Source of the DNA: Candidatus Kapaibacterium sp.
GTDB lineage: Bacteria > Bacteroidota > Ignavibacteria > Kapaibacteriales > UBA7675
DNA length: 64,000 nucleotides
Reading direction: 5' to 3'
NCBI GenBank assembly: GCA_028284775.1
Contig: JANQRB010000025.1
Coordinates: forward strand, 62,001-126,000
A program made the translations under genes and the position numbers. Positions 38,090 to 47,578 of this stretch are shown here, one piece after another. Each line of letters opens with the position of its first letter. Within the stretch, counting starts at the first letter, position 1. The notes under the pieces are model-generated. The model worked only from the letters and a program-made list of their open reading frames with translations. It did no database searches and was not told the DNA's origin.

Positions 38090-39010
38090 TTAAACAATCC
38101 ATCGTTCATCAATTATCTCCTGCGTAATCATTTCGGCAACATAGGAACCTTCGGCGGCGGCTCCAATGACACCCGTAAAGCCGTTTTTGGCATCACCGAC
38201 AATATAGAGACCTTCCACATCCGTCTTACCCCAGTCATTGCTTTTGTATGTCCCCCATTCGCCTGTTTCAACACCCAGTTTTGCCGGAATATCGGTCGCC
38301 TGCCTTTCACCGGTGCTGAAGAGGAAGCCACCGGTCCGCGAAATAAGCTCGCCGCCTGCGAGCTTAACTGCCTGCAGTTTGCCATTTTCTGAAATCAGCT
38401 CGGCGATCTTGTCCTGAATGACCCGGATCTTGTTTTTGGCCAGAGTCAGCCTCTCTTCCTCACTGATTGCATTCGCTCCAGCAGTAAACACAACCAAATC
38501 GCTTGTCCAATTGCTGATCGTTTTCGCAAACTGCCCGACTCCTTCATCCTGTCCGAACAAGGCAAGCGGCTCGTTACGCCGCTCCCAGCCATCACAAAAG
38601 GGACAGGGGTATACTGTATTGCCATATACTTCTTCAATGCCCTTCAGACCGATTTTTGAGACATTATCTCTGAATCCGCTGGCAAAGACAAGGCGTTTGC
38701 TGTTAAACACGCGTCCACCGTCAGTTGTGATGGTATACCCTGATTCGCTTTGGCGCGCCTGCTCTACTCGTCCCTTACGATACTCGACAGTTTCGTATTG
38801 TTCCAGTTGTTTTTTGGCAATCCGCAGCAGCTCGCCGGGGTGGTATCCGTCGCGCGTAAAAAAGCCATGCGATGCCTGTGTGACAAGGTTTCTGGGCATT
38901 TCATCACTAATAATGACCGTGTTAATCATTGCTCTTCCCAACACAAGAGCGGCACTCATTCCGGCCGGCCCTCCACCGATGATCAAGACATCCAGTTGTT
39001 CGTTCTTCAT
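38090..39010 (-). CDS. NAD(P)/FAD-dependent oxidoreductase, thioredoxin-reductase-like
   Basis: A 306-aa flavoprotein similar to low-Mr thioredoxin reductases. It has an N-terminal FAD motif (GGGPAG, 12-17), a CPFC pair (C136 and C139 in YPCPFCDGWE) where thioredoxin reductase has CATC, and a closing FAD motif (GLYIVGDAKN, Gly272-Asp273). The second Rossmann motif is altered (LFGQDEGVGQFAK), so NADPH use is not assured. The family acts on thioredoxin, small disulfides or dithiolopyrrolone-like compounds. The TetR-type regulator lies upstream on the same strand, 273 bases away, and may control it. Substrate unknown. Confidence 0.93.
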   Translation of the reverse strand: MKNEQLDVLIIGGGPAGMSAALVLGRAMINTVIISDEMPRNLVTQASHGFFTRDGYHPGELLRIAKKQLEQYETVEYRKGRVEQARQSESGYTITTDGGRVFNSKRLVFASGFRDNVSKIGLKGIEEVYGNTVYPCPFCDGWERRNEPLALFGQDEGVGQFAKTISNWTSDLVVFTAGANAISEEERLTLAKNKIRVIQDKIAELISENGKLQAVKLAGGELISRTGGFLFSTGERQATDIPAKLGVETGEWGTYKSNDWGKTDVEGLYIVGDAKNGFTGVIGAAAEGSYVAEMITQEIIDERWIV

Positions 39011-39074
39011 ATTGAATTCTCTTATGATGTATTTGTAATACTACTGCTTTGTCAATTAAGTTATTCAGTATTCT

Positions 39075-39162
39075 CCTCCCCTTTAGAAAAAGGGGAGGTT
39101 GGGAGGGGTTATGAACTCTCAAGGTCTTACTAACTCCCCTGGCCCCTCTTTCAAAAGAGGGG
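39075..39162. repeat. Paired-hairpin intergenic repeat (miniature element-like)
   Basis: Two G-rich hairpins stand about 45 bases apart in the 273-base gap between tetR and the flavoprotein. The first has a 10-base stem (39075-39084 with 39089-39098, loop AGAA) and the second a 9-base stem around 39143-39162 (CCCCTCTTT against AAGAGGGG). Their outer parts share the reverse pattern CCCCT...AGGGG, so the unit is roughly symmetric. Layouts like this are known as dispersed short repeats in bacterial genomes, but only one copy is in this window. Confidence 0.6.
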
Positions 39163-39283
39163 AACTAGAATAAACTAAATTGAAAAAGCAGTAGCATCAT
39201 AAAAACGTTAAGGCATCAAACCGTGGATGCACCGATATCTATGATTCGAATTCGTGACACTCTCCACTGTTCATCTTGACACC

Positions 39284-39838
39284 TTAAACTGAAGACCCCC
39301 TGGGCGACATCACTCCACTAACAAAAGCATTCCATCCCAGTTCGTTTGCTTTCCTGGGAGCGATCACGCCATCGTTCACAGCCTGATTTGTGCTCCTGAC
39401 GATGGCCATCCAAACGTAAGCCAACCACTCATTATCGAGCCGTATGTCTATCACATGTTCTGATTTCAGCTTATCAAGTACACCGTAGAATAAAGCGCTC
39501 ATTTCCTTGAATTGCGCCTGGATGTCACTTTCAGCAAATTGATCGGCAAATTTCTGACAGAACTCATAATGCTGCCCCTTTGCAATATCGTCTTCGAACA
39601 TCTTCCGCAATTGGTCGATCGGAGCATTATGCAGGCTAATACTGGTTTTTACATCGGCCAGCATTCTCTGCATAATACTCTGTGCGCAGGCCTTGATCAT
39701 GTTTTCTCGTGAGCTGAAATAGCGATGCAATGATCTTCGGCTGACACCTGCTTTCTCCGCGATCACATCCAGATTGGAAGAGGGGTCTTCATTGAGCACG
39801 GCAATCGCCGACCGGATCAGAAGTTCTTTTGTAGTCAT
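39284..39838 (-). CDS. TetR-family transcriptional regulator
   Basis: A 184-aa TetR-type repressor. The N-terminal helix-turn-helix is clear (about 8-50: LNEDPSSNLDVIAEKAGVS, RRSLHRYFSSRENMIKA), and an alpha-helical ligand-binding and dimer domain follows. It lies upstream of the flavoprotein on the same strand. An inverted repeat TGTCA-N8-TGACA at 39858-39875 overlaps its own predicted promoter, so autorepression with release by a small ligand is likely. Target genes probably include the flavoprotein at 38090-39010; the ligand is unknown. Confidence 0.94.
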   Translation of the reverse strand: MTTKELLIRSAIAVLNEDPSSNLDVIAEKAGVSRRSLHRYFSSRENMIKACAQSIMQRMLADVKTSISLHNAPIDQLRKMFEDDIAKGQHYEFCQKFADQFAESDIQAQFKEMSALFYGVLDKLKSEHVIDIRLDNEWLAYVWMAIVRSTNQAVNDGVIAPRKANELGWNAFVSGVMSPRGSSV

Positions 39839-39857
39839 TTCTCACAATTGAGACATC

Positions 39858-39875
39858 TGTCATATTTTTGTGACA
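39858..39875. promoter_or_regulatory. Candidate TetR operator (inverted repeat)
   Basis: TGTCA-N8-TGACA is a perfect 5-base inverted repeat centred 28 bases upstream of the tetR start. It overlaps the -7 element of the predicted tetR promoter, which is where an autorepressor would bind. A single TGTCA half-site recurs at about 39047-39051 in front of the flavoprotein gene. Confidence 0.6.
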
Positions 39876-39903
39876 AATATAAGAGCAAAACAATTGAGGA
39901 CAA
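39874..39903 (-). promoter_or_regulatory. Bacteroidota-type promoter for tetR
   Basis: Reading on minus, TTG (39903-39901), a 19-base spacer, then TATATTTG (39881-39874) match the Bacteroidota consensus TTTG-N19-21-TAnnTTTG. The -7 box overlaps the candidate TetR operator. The distance to the ATG (35 bases) is normal for this class of promoter. Confidence 0.6.
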
Positions 39904-40524
39904 GGGATTTTTCTCGTTGAGCAATGGAAAGAAAATTTAGGCTCTGTACCGGAAATACTACTCCGATCACAATCTCCAAGGCGGTGAGGTCTTCCGGTAG
40001 CCGTACTAAAAATTCTCAATCAACAGCGTCCTTTTTCCGGGAAGTTTCATTCACATAAGCTCTTCCATTGTCTTGCCCAGTGTGGTTAATGTGGACAAAG
40101 ACAGTAAGGCCAGGACAATGCCCTTGGAGAGTGCTTCATCCGACCTGCTGATTTTACGCTTTGCCGGTATTGTCTCACAGCTCTGCAAGATATTTCTGAC
40201 AATCGGCAGTCTGCTGCCGGTTAACAACAGTCGTGGAGATGCCGGGCCTGCACAGATGGATCATGACTTCGAGCTGATCACCACGGTCCACTGCCATCGC
40301 AGAACATTGATTGCTGAAGACTATTTAGATGATTACTTCTTTCCAAAGACAGATATAAGGCCAACAATCGAGGTCCCGACCAGGACTCAGAAACGCATCG
40401 GGTTTAAGGTTGCGGCAGGTTTAAACATCTTTAAATTGACAACTGCCAGTGATCCCAATCTTTAAACACGAACATTAAACATGCTCAGTTGAGGAGGCGA
40501 CAGCCGCCGTAAACGAGATTCTGA

Positions 40525-42495
40525 CTATTTCTCTGATTCGACCCAATTGCCGTCTTCCCGAATCAGGTCGATCAAGGCATCGACAGCTTCGGCGGTATTA
40601 ACAGATTTGCGCACCACTTCTTGACCGCGGTACAGCGAGATTTTGCCGGGTCCCGAGCCGACATATCCGTAATCGGCATCGGCCATTTCACCGGGGCCGT
40701 TGACGATGCAGCCCATGATTCCGATCTTAACACCTTTCAGATGATTCGTCCGCGCGCGAATCCTGGCGGTGGTCTCCTGCAGATCAAAGAGGGTCCGCCC
40801 GCAGGATGGACAGGAAATGTACTCGGTTTTGGAAATTCGCGTACGCGTTGCCTGCAGGATGCCGAAGGCCAGGTTGTTAAGCCGGCGATGGCTGATGTCC
40901 GCCGCCTGCAGCCAGAGTCCGTCGCCCAGGCCGTCCAGCAACAATGCGCCGCAGTCGGTGGCTGCGTATAAGAGTACATCATCCTGCTGCAGATCCGGGT
41001 AACGCTGCCTGATGATGACCGGCGCCGGGCAATTAGCTTCCAGCAGGCTGATGAAGGCCCGACGCTGTTCCGGCATTCCGCGCCACCCGGCGGCATCGAG
41101 CACCAGCACGGCGCTGGGATCGTCGGTGAGGGCCGTCATAAAACGGTCTGTCAGGTCCTGAATGCCGGCGCTGACAAAGTTTAGTTCGTCTGAACGATCA
41201 GCGTTCTCAAGAAATTCATCGGCAGTTAACAAGGGCAGGGCAGCGCCCCGCTCCGACCCCGCGGATCGCCACGCGGCATAGTCGCTGATGCAGCGCAGCG
41301 TTCCCGGTAGCTCGAAGTCGATCCGCGCCGTGCCCAGGTAGACGAAATCACAGGCCATGTCGGCGATATGCCACTTGTCCAGCGGGACCGAATAGTTGTA
41401 GCCCAGTCCGGCAAAAACGGCGGGTCCCGGCGCTGACAGATGACTGAGATCGGCGACGACGACGGGAACGGCTTTTGCACCGATCGTAGCTCGCTGCGCG
41501 CTTGTCCGACGCCTGTAGTGAAAGGGGTCAATCGGCGAATGAATAACCGGCGGCAGCGGCGCTGCCTCGTCTCTCCTGCGATAGCGCTCGGCCAGCGCGC
41601 GCGCGACCGGAATTTCGTGCTCCGGCTCTTCGGTCAGCGAAACGCGAATCGTATCGCCGAGCCCGTCTTCCAGCAGGGTGCCGATTCCGACGGCGGACTT
41701 AATTCGCCCGTCTTCCCCATCGCCGGCTTCGGTGACTCCCAGGTGCAGCGGATAATTCATTCCTTCCTTCTTCATCGTCGCGACGAGCAGACGATAGGCC
41801 TGTACCATCACCTGCGGATTGCTGGCCTTCATCGAGAGCACGATATTGTGAAAACTCAAATCTTCGCAGATACGCAGGAATTCAAGCGCCGACTCCACCA
41901 TCCCGAGCGGTGTATCGCCATAGCGGCTCATGATGCGATCGGAGAGCGAGCCGTGGTTGGTGCCGATGCGCATGGCGGTGCCATACTCCTTGCAGACCGC
42001 TACCAGCGGCGCAAAACGCTTGTAAATGCGATCGAGCTCCGCCTGATAAGCATCGTCGCTGTAGTCGATGGTCTGGAATTTTTTGCGGTCGGCATAATTG
42101 CCGGGGTTAATGCGTACTTTCTCAACAATTCGAGCGGCAAGTTCGGCGGCATTCGGCGTAAAGTGAATGTCGGCTACGAGCGGTGCCCTGTAGCCACGCC
42201 GTCGCAGCTCGCCGCGAATGACTTCCAGGTTACGGGCTTCGCGTAAACTCGGGGCCGTAATACGAACGTATTCGCAGCCCGCCTCGATCATTCGGATACT
42301 TTGCGCAACCGTTGCCGCTGTGTCCATCGTGTCGGTGGTGGTCATGGACTGCAGGCGAATCGGATTGGTGCCTCCCAGCGGCACATCGCCTATCTGCACT
42401 TCCCTCGTCGGCCAACGTTGGTATTCCGTCAGGCTGCTGCAGTAGTCAAGTGAAACAAGACGGCTGTCCGGTCCGGAGGCGAGCCCTGTATCCAT
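40525..42495 (-). CDS. ispG: (E)-4-hydroxy-3-methylbut-2-enyl-diphosphate synthase, long form
   Basis: IspG (GcpE), 656 aa, converts methylerythritol cyclodiphosphate to HMBPP, the sixth step of the MEP isoprenoid pathway, with a [4Fe-4S] cluster. The TIM barrel begins at VQIGDVPLGG and carries PIRLQSMTTTDT, ADIHFTPNAA and RINPGNYAD. After about residue 310 an inserted domain of roughly 230 residues follows (DPFHYRRRTSAQ through about ISKTEYI), as in the long IspG of Bacteroidota, Chlorobi and plastids; short enzymes such as that of E. coli (about 370 aa) lack it. The Fe-S ligands are Cys562 and Cys565 (SCPSCG), Cys596 (MGCIVNGPGE) and Glu603. It lies 139 nt after the end of the SBBP/choice-of-anchor gene on the same strand, and may be read through from it. 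Confidence 0.97.
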   Translation of the reverse strand: MDTGLASGPDSRLVSLDYCSSLTEYQRWPTREVQIGDVPLGGTNPIRLQSMTTTDTMDTAATVAQSIRMIEAGCEYVRITAPSLREARNLEVIRGELRRRGYRAPLVADIHFTPNAAELAARIVEKVRINPGNYADRKKFQTIDYSDDAYQAELDRIYKRFAPLVAVCKEYGTAMRIGTNHGSLSDRIMSRYGDTPLGMVESALEFLRICEDLSFHNIVLSMKASNPQVMVQAYRLLVATMKKEGMNYPLHLGVTEAGDGEDGRIKSAVGIGTLLEDGLGDTIRVSLTEEPEHEIPVARALAERYRRRDEAAPLPPVIHSPIDPFHYRRRTSAQRATIGAKAVPVVVADLSHLSAPGPAVFAGLGYNYSVPLDKWHIADMACDFVYLGTARIDFELPGTLRCISDYAAWRSAGSERGAALPLLTADEFLENADRSDELNFVSAGIQDLTDRFMTALTDDPSAVLVLDAAGWRGMPEQRRAFISLLEANCPAPVIIRQRYPDLQQDDVLLYAATDCGALLLDGLGDGLWLQAADISHRRLNNLAFGILQATRTRISKTEYISCPSCGRTLFDLQETTARIRARTNHLKGVKIGIMGCIVNGPGEMADADYGYVGSGPGKISLYRGQEVVRKSVNTAEAVDALIDLIREDGNWVESEK

Positions 42496-42634
42496 ACGGC
42501 TTTCGCTTTCGATTGTGAAGAGGCGGCGCGGCTCCGCATTCTTTATTGCCGCTGCGTCCTGTACCCGCAGGCCGGGCTGCAGGTTCAGCGCTCAACAGCT
42601 CAGTATGTCGGTTGGCAGCCGCAAATATTGGATC

Positions 42635-45600
42635 TTACTTTACAATCAGAAGTTGCGCCGTATCCCGCCAAATCGACGAGGTCAATACGAGCTGGTAGTG
42701 GCCGGGAGGCAGGTCGGCATCGATATCGAACCGCCGCGCCGCCGAGCCCGGAGATTGCCATGAAGTATTGAATAAGCAGGCACCCTGCAAAGAATAGATT
42801 CTGAGACTGGACGCAGCACCCGCCACGTCGAATAACTCGACCGTAATATGCCGCTGCGCCGGTTGCGGGCTGATGTGCAGAATGCCGAATGCGCTACCGC
42901 CGCTCAACAGACGATGACCGCCGGCCTCGCAGATGCCTTCCAGGTTCAGTTGTCCGTCGATGCGCTCGCGCACGACGATGTCGGGACTCGTCAGGCTGAG
43001 GTCAGTGATCAGGATATCGCTTGCAATCGCATCGCCCAGCAAGACGTCGCCGACAAGCTCCAGAAGCGCGCCGCCTTCTTCCGGCAGGGTCAAATTGTCG
43101 GCCGCAATGCGCAGGACGCGCTCCCCCCCGTCGAGACGGTTTTCCAACAGGGTCCCGGCTTCCACTCTCTTGGGAAAAAACAGGCTGGCGTTAAAGCGCA
43201 GTTCGATTTCAAATCGATCCAGCAGCTGGCCCGCCAGTCCGGCGCCTTCCAGTAGAAGGACCGGGATATGAAAGTCGCGGTCCCGGACGTCGGCGCTCAG
43301 AATGGGAATCGCCACCACGATCGGCCGGCTGCTGTTGATGCTCTGACCTCTTAGAACACTCGATGTACTGAAATCACAAGGCTCCATTCCTTGCAGGCAT
43401 AGTGTCGCCTGCGTGCTCGTCCCGCCGGCATGAAAGCGGAGCGTCAGACGGAGCGTCTCACCAGGATTGAGAGAAGCCGGCAGCGGCGGATCGGCGGCCA
43501 GCAGCTCGAAGGGGTCGCTGATGCAGCCGAGCGATTCAACCGTCATCGCCGCTTCGCCATCATTGCGATACAGCAGCTCGCGATCGGCGCTGCCGCCCTC
43601 GTTTACCAGGCCGAAATCGACCGCCGTGGGGCCGTTCAGGGCAATCGCCGCGCCAATTGCGCTGAGCTCGATTTCCAGCCTCACGTTACAGGGTTCCAGG
43701 ACCAGTGTCAGCAAGCCCTGGGCCGGACCGCGCTGGACCGGGGTAAAACTAAGCTCGATCGGGCGCGCTTCGCCCGGTTGCAGGAGTGCGCCGGCCTGCA
43801 AGGGCGTGCTGAAGGGGCCGGTGATCGTCAGGTCGTTGATACGGGCCTCTTCCTGGCCGTCGCTGTCGAAGAGCAGGCTGATGGTCTGGCTGCTGCTGCC
43901 GGAGCCACAGAGCAGGACCCGGCCAAAGTCCACGCTGCCGGGCGCTTCAAAGCCCGAGGCATCCTGCCGCCCCGTGAGCCTGACCAGCAGCTCCTTCTCG
44001 CATTCGCCGATGGTGTAACGCAGTCGCACATCGGTCTCCGCCGTTCCGCTTTCAACCGGCAGATAGATTATCTCGATGCTGCGCTCGGCGCCGGGGGCGA
44101 TCAACAGCGGCAGGGTCTCCCCCTGTTGAAAATGCTGTCCGATCACCGCCTCGTTGATAGTGACTCGAAGATCGCTCTCATTGCTCAAGAGCAGAGTCCC
44201 GGACGAACTGGTTTCGCAGTCGGTCAGCACGCCGAAATCCAGGCTGAGATCGGCGGCTCTCAGTTCGGGATCGATTCCTTCCGCTCTCAGGGCAATTCGA
44301 ATGGTGTCGATACAATCGGGACCGGCGCGGTAAGGCAATATGAGCTCGCGGGCAGCCATTCCTTCGCTATCCGGCAGATAGCGCAGATTGATTCGCCGCT
44401 CCTGGTCCGGGGCCAGGGGGCCGCTGCCATCGCTGCCGAGAAATTGAAACGGAGCGTCGACGCGAATGCCGCGCAGTTCCACATCGTCACTGCCGGTATT
44501 GCGCAGTACGACGAAGGTGTCCACCGGCGCCGCGCAAATCTGACGGCGCCCAAGATCGATACTCACCGGAGCGGCGCTCAGGGCAAGCGATAACTTGCGA
44601 CCCCTGAGATCTACCGCGATTTCAAAGGGGCAGGGCCCGAATTGAATGCGCAGCGTCCCGCTGGCGCTGCCCTCGGCCTGCGGATTATAGCGCAGACGCA
44701 GTTCAAGGCTGCCATTACCGTCCAGGGTCTGCGGCAGAGCAGGTTCAATCAGGCTGAACACCGCGTCGCCATCAAAGCTGACGGCGGTTATTTCGACATC
44801 GTCCGGCAGGGGGTTGCGAAGGCGAATCACGTCGTCCGCCAGAGCGGAGCAGGCGTCGAGAGCGCCGAAATCCAGCGCGGCGGGCTCGATGGCGATATTG
44901 GGAATCGTGCGTGCCGTCACCTGGACGCTCGCGCTGCTCGAACAGCCGAACTCGTTCCAGACGGTTAAATTATACTCGCCGCCGGCATCGACGCTGATAG
45001 TCTGGCTGCTGCTGCCGTCGCCCCATTCATAGCGCAAAAATCCTTCGCCGGCATCCAGCAGGGCCACGTCGCCCGGACACAAGTTTAGCGATGGCTCGGC
45101 GCTTATGTTCGCGACCGGCCGCGGATGCACCGTAATGTCGACTGGTTTCGATTCAGCGGCACAGCCGGCGGCGTCCGAAACTCGCACTGAGTACGCTCCG
45201 CTTTTTGCGACAACGATCTCGCGCGTGGTCTCGCCGGTCGACCACTCGTAAAATTCACTTTCTTCTATGACGCGCAGCGTCACGTCATCGCCCGCACAGA
45301 ATTCGGCCTCGCCCAGGACTTCGATGGCGGGATCGAGATCACAGCCGAACTCGACAATCAAGGCATCGCGCAGGCCGCGCTTGCTGGTCTGAAAAGCTTC
45401 GACCAGCGGCGTGTCGTCGCCTTCCGTGTACCCGACGAAGATCAGATTGCCGTCCCGTCCATCGTCAACCTCCAGCCCAAGACCAAGAGCGCGATCGATC
45501 AGACTGCTGCCGTAATAGCTGCTGTAGTAGGGCTGGCCGTCTGCTTCAAATTTCATCATGACACAGGAATTCAGGCCGGGACGGTCAGCGGCATAGGCGT

Positions 45601-47578
45601 CGTCGCTGATGTGAAAGACATTGCCAGTCGTTATGTCCCGCACCAGATCGACAACGTAGCCGACAGCGGCAAAGCTGTCATCGGGATAAAATGCCAGGGA
45701 GGTTATCAGATCGTGATCCCGTCCGCCATAATATGTCGACCAGTCGAGGCTGCCGTTCGCCCTGAATTTAGCAAGGAATCCGTCCGCCGGTGGAAAGACG
45801 AGTCCGGTGGAACTCAGGGCCGGCTGGAAGGCGCTCTTCAGCGTCAGATCTTCGCTTTCGCTGCTGCCGCCGATCAAAAAGTTTCCGCTTGAATCCACGG
45901 CAACGGCCAGGCCGAGATCATCGCCACTGCCGCCGAAATACGATGCCCAGGCGGTGTCGCCCGTGGGCTTAAATCGTACGACAAATGCATCGGAGTTCCC
46001 CTGTCGGACCTTGAGCAAGGCATCGTGCGTGACGGGAAAGTCATCGCTCAGGGTCGTGCCGCTAACCAGGACGAATCCCTGCCTGTCCACTGCAAGCGCC
46101 TCCGGTAAGTCCTGAGCGCTGCCGCCGTAAAAGGTCGACCAGAAGGGCTGGCCGCTGCCGGTAAACTTCGCCACGAATGTCGAGCGGCTCTCGTTCTTGT
46201 TGGCGCTCTGCAGTGCTTTCTCCGTCGGAAAATCGGAGCCTTTCGCTTTGGTCATCCCGACGACGGCATAAAGGCCATCCGGGCCGACATCGATATCGAT
46301 GCCGCGGTCTTCATCCGACCCGCCGAAATAGGTTGCCCAGATTCGCTGACCATTGACATTGAAGGCAGCCAGAAAGGCGTCCGTGTCCGAGGCGGCGCCG
46401 ATTGTGGATTGAAAGGCGGAAGCGGAAACGGGAAACTTGCGGCTCTTGGTCGTTCCGGTTAGGGCCACGATGCCGGTCGGCGTCACCGTAACGCCGCTGC
46501 CTTCGTCGGCGCTGTCGGCGCCGATCACCGTCGCCCAGAGACGCTCGCGCAGGGCATCGAACTTCAGGAGAAAGGCGTCCCAGTTATTGTCGCTGCGCGA
46601 GATCTGAAAAGCGCCCGGCGAAGTGGGAAAACTCTGGTTCTCGGTACGGCCGGTGATTAAGAGATTGTTATTGCGGTCCACCGCGACATTCGTGGCGCGG
46701 TCTTCTCCCTGGCCGCCATAGTAAGTGGCCCACACAACATCGGGATCGATCACGAGGGTTTGCGTTCGGTCATAATCCGGCAGCGCGAAGGAGACGACAT
46801 CATTCCGGATACGCCAGCGAACATCCAGCGAGCGCGGCGTCTGCTCGTCGGAAGTCCGCTGCAGCGTGTGTTCATCCTGCGCGCCGCTGGACAGATAACT
46901 AAAGGGCGCCTGTTCGACAACCTGCCCCAGGGGATTCTCGATGCGCAATTCGCCGCCGCCGCTTAGTTCCAGCATCGAGGCGGCCGGATAACGCATGCGA
47001 ATGTGTTCAGGCCGCCCGCCCGGTTTAATGACGAAGTCATACTTCAGGCCGAAGGAGCTGCCTCGCACATGCAGATCGACGCCGGGGTAGATGTCGCGAT
47101 AACAAATCCAGCCGTAGCTGCGGACATCCGTAATGCCCTGCGGACAATGGGCGAGATAATAGTTGCTGTGACCGGTGCGGGGATTCACGGCTTCAACCAC
47201 GGCGTCGGGGTTGGTATGGAGCAACTCCATGTCCATCCGGTAGAGTGTTTCGCGGATCGGCCGCGCTCTATGGTAACGATCGCTTGCGGGTACGGACTCG
47301 ATATTCTGATCTGCGGCATCTAAATACTCTACGCGCCGGAAGACATAACTAAAGCCGGTCGCCCGCAGATAGAGTCGCATCGCGGGTCGGTCGGCAACGA
47401 ACAGAAGATCCGGTCGGGGATGTCCATCCGTATCGCACAGCTGCCCTTTGTTGTGCGTAAACACGAGCTGGTCATCCCGGAAGGATTGCATGGAGGCTGC
47501 AAGCAGCGGTGTCGTCGTGTAATCCAGGGAAACAAGGGCCCCAATGGCGGTCAGCACAAGAAGGATACATTTATTCAT
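42635..47578 (-). CDS. Multidomain SBBP propeller / choice-of-anchor D / cohesin-like T9SS cargo
   Basis: About 1647 aa, exported. A signal peptide (MNKCILLVLTAIGALVSL...) precedes a DUF7948-like domain (VFTHNKGQL) shared with the 16461-20291 protein, then about eight SBBP/propeller repeats to about 745. Two Ig/PKD-like modules follow, each with a Cys pair (about 760-905: FCAGDDV..., LCPGDVA...). Five choice-of-anchor D/HYDIN-like repeats (about 905-1430) show a paired Cys rhythm and the phrase LDFGxLxxC. A cohesin-like beta-domain (about 1435-1570) and a T9SS domain (ISPQPAQRHI, LRIYSLQG, PPGHYQLVL, QLLIVK) end it. Start taken at the ATG at 47578, because the upstream TTG at 47593 adds only five residues. 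A surface adhesin or matrix protein is likely. Confidence 0.88.
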   Translation of the reverse strand: MNKCILLVLTAIGALVSLDYTTTPLLAASMQSFRDDQLVFTHNKGQLCDTDGHPRPDLLFVADRPAMRLYLRATGFSYVFRRVEYLDAADQNIESVPASDRYHRARPIRETLYRMDMELLHTNPDAVVEAVNPRTGHSNYYLAHCPQGITDVRSYGWICYRDIYPGVDLHVRGSSFGLKYDFVIKPGGRPEHIRMRYPAASMLELSGGGELRIENPLGQVVEQAPFSYLSSGAQDEHTLQRTSDEQTPRSLDVRWRIRNDVVSFALPDYDRTQTLVIDPDVVWATYYGGQGEDRATNVAVDRNNNLLITGRTENQSFPTSPGAFQISRSDNNWDAFLLKFDALRERLWATVIGADSADEGSGVTVTPTGIVALTGTTKSRKFPVSASAFQSTIGAASDTDAFLAAFNVNGQRIWATYFGGSDEDRGIDIDVGPDGLYAVVGMTKAKGSDFPTEKALQSANKNESRSTFVAKFTGSGQPFWSTFYGGSAQDLPEALAVDRQGFVLVSGTTLSDDFPVTHDALLKVRQGNSDAFVVRFKPTGDTAWASYFGGSGDDLGLAVAVDSSGNFLIGGSSESEDLTLKSAFQPALSSTGLVFPPADGFLAKFRANGSLDWSTYYGGRDHDLITSLAFYPDDSFAAVGYVVDLVRDITTGNVFHISDDAYAADRPGLNSCVMMKFEADGQPYYSSYYGSSLIDRALGLGLEVDDGRDGNLIFVGYTEGDDTPLVEAFQTSKRGLRDALIVEFGCDLDPAIEVLGEAEFCAGDDVTLRVIEESEFYEWSTGETTREIVVAKSGAYSVRVSDAAGCAAESKPVDITVHPRPVANISAEPSLNLCPGDVALLDAGEGFLRYEWGDGSSSQTISVDAGGEYNLTVWNEFGCSSSASVQVTARTIPNIAIEPAALDFGALDACSALADDVIRLRNPLPDDVEITAVSFDGDAVFSLIEPALPQTLDGNGSLELRLRYNPQAEGSASGTLRIQFGPCPFEIAVDLRGRKLSLALSAAPVSIDLGRRQICAAPVDTFVVLRNTGSDDVELRGIRVDAPFQFLGSDGSGPLAPDQERRINLRYLPDSEGMAARELILPYRAGPDCIDTIRIALRAEGIDPELRAADLSLDFGVLTDCETSSSGTLLLSNESDLRVTINEAVIGQHFQQGETLPLLIAPGAERSIEIIYLPVESGTAETDVRLRYTIGECEKELLVRLTGRQDASGFEAPGSVDFGRVLLCGSGSSSQTISLLFDSDGQEEARINDLTITGPFSTPLQAGALLQPGEARPIELSFTPVQRGPAQGLLTLVLEPCNVRLEIELSAIGAAIALNGPTAVDFGLVNEGGSADRELLYRNDGEAAMTVESLGCISDPFELLAADPPLPASLNPGETLRLTLRFHAGGTSTQATLCLQGMEPCDFSTSSVLRGQSINSSRPIVVAIPILSADVRDRDFHIPVLLLEGAGLAGQLLDRFEIELRFNASLFFPKRVEAGTLLENRLDGGERVLRIAADNLTLPEEGGALLELVGDVLLGDAIASDILITDLSLTSPDIVVRERIDGQLNLEGICEAGGHRLLSGGSAFGILHISPQPAQRHITVELFDVAGAASSLRIYSLQGACLFNTSWQSPGSAARRFDIDADLPPGHYQLVLTSSIWRDTAQLLIVK

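Larger units (their letters stand above)
39839..40524. other. Intergenic region between ispG and tetR
   Basis: The first 70 bases hold the tetR promoter and operator. The remainder (39910-40524) has a 130-codon plus-strand frame at 40073-40465 that starts with TTG. It has no site, no recognisable domain and no coding context, so I do not call it. A short hairpin (GGCG-ACAG-CCGCC, near 40496-40510) lies 15-30 bases past the ispG stop; it has no T-run. Confidence 0.4.

Noticed and set aside
40073..40465. 130-codon plus-strand frame between ispG and tetR
   Set aside because: TTG start, no ribosome site, no domain, and no conserved look.
41440..42246. 268-codon plus-strand frame over ispG
   Set aside because: Antisense to a conserved enzyme whose Fe-S motifs are intact.
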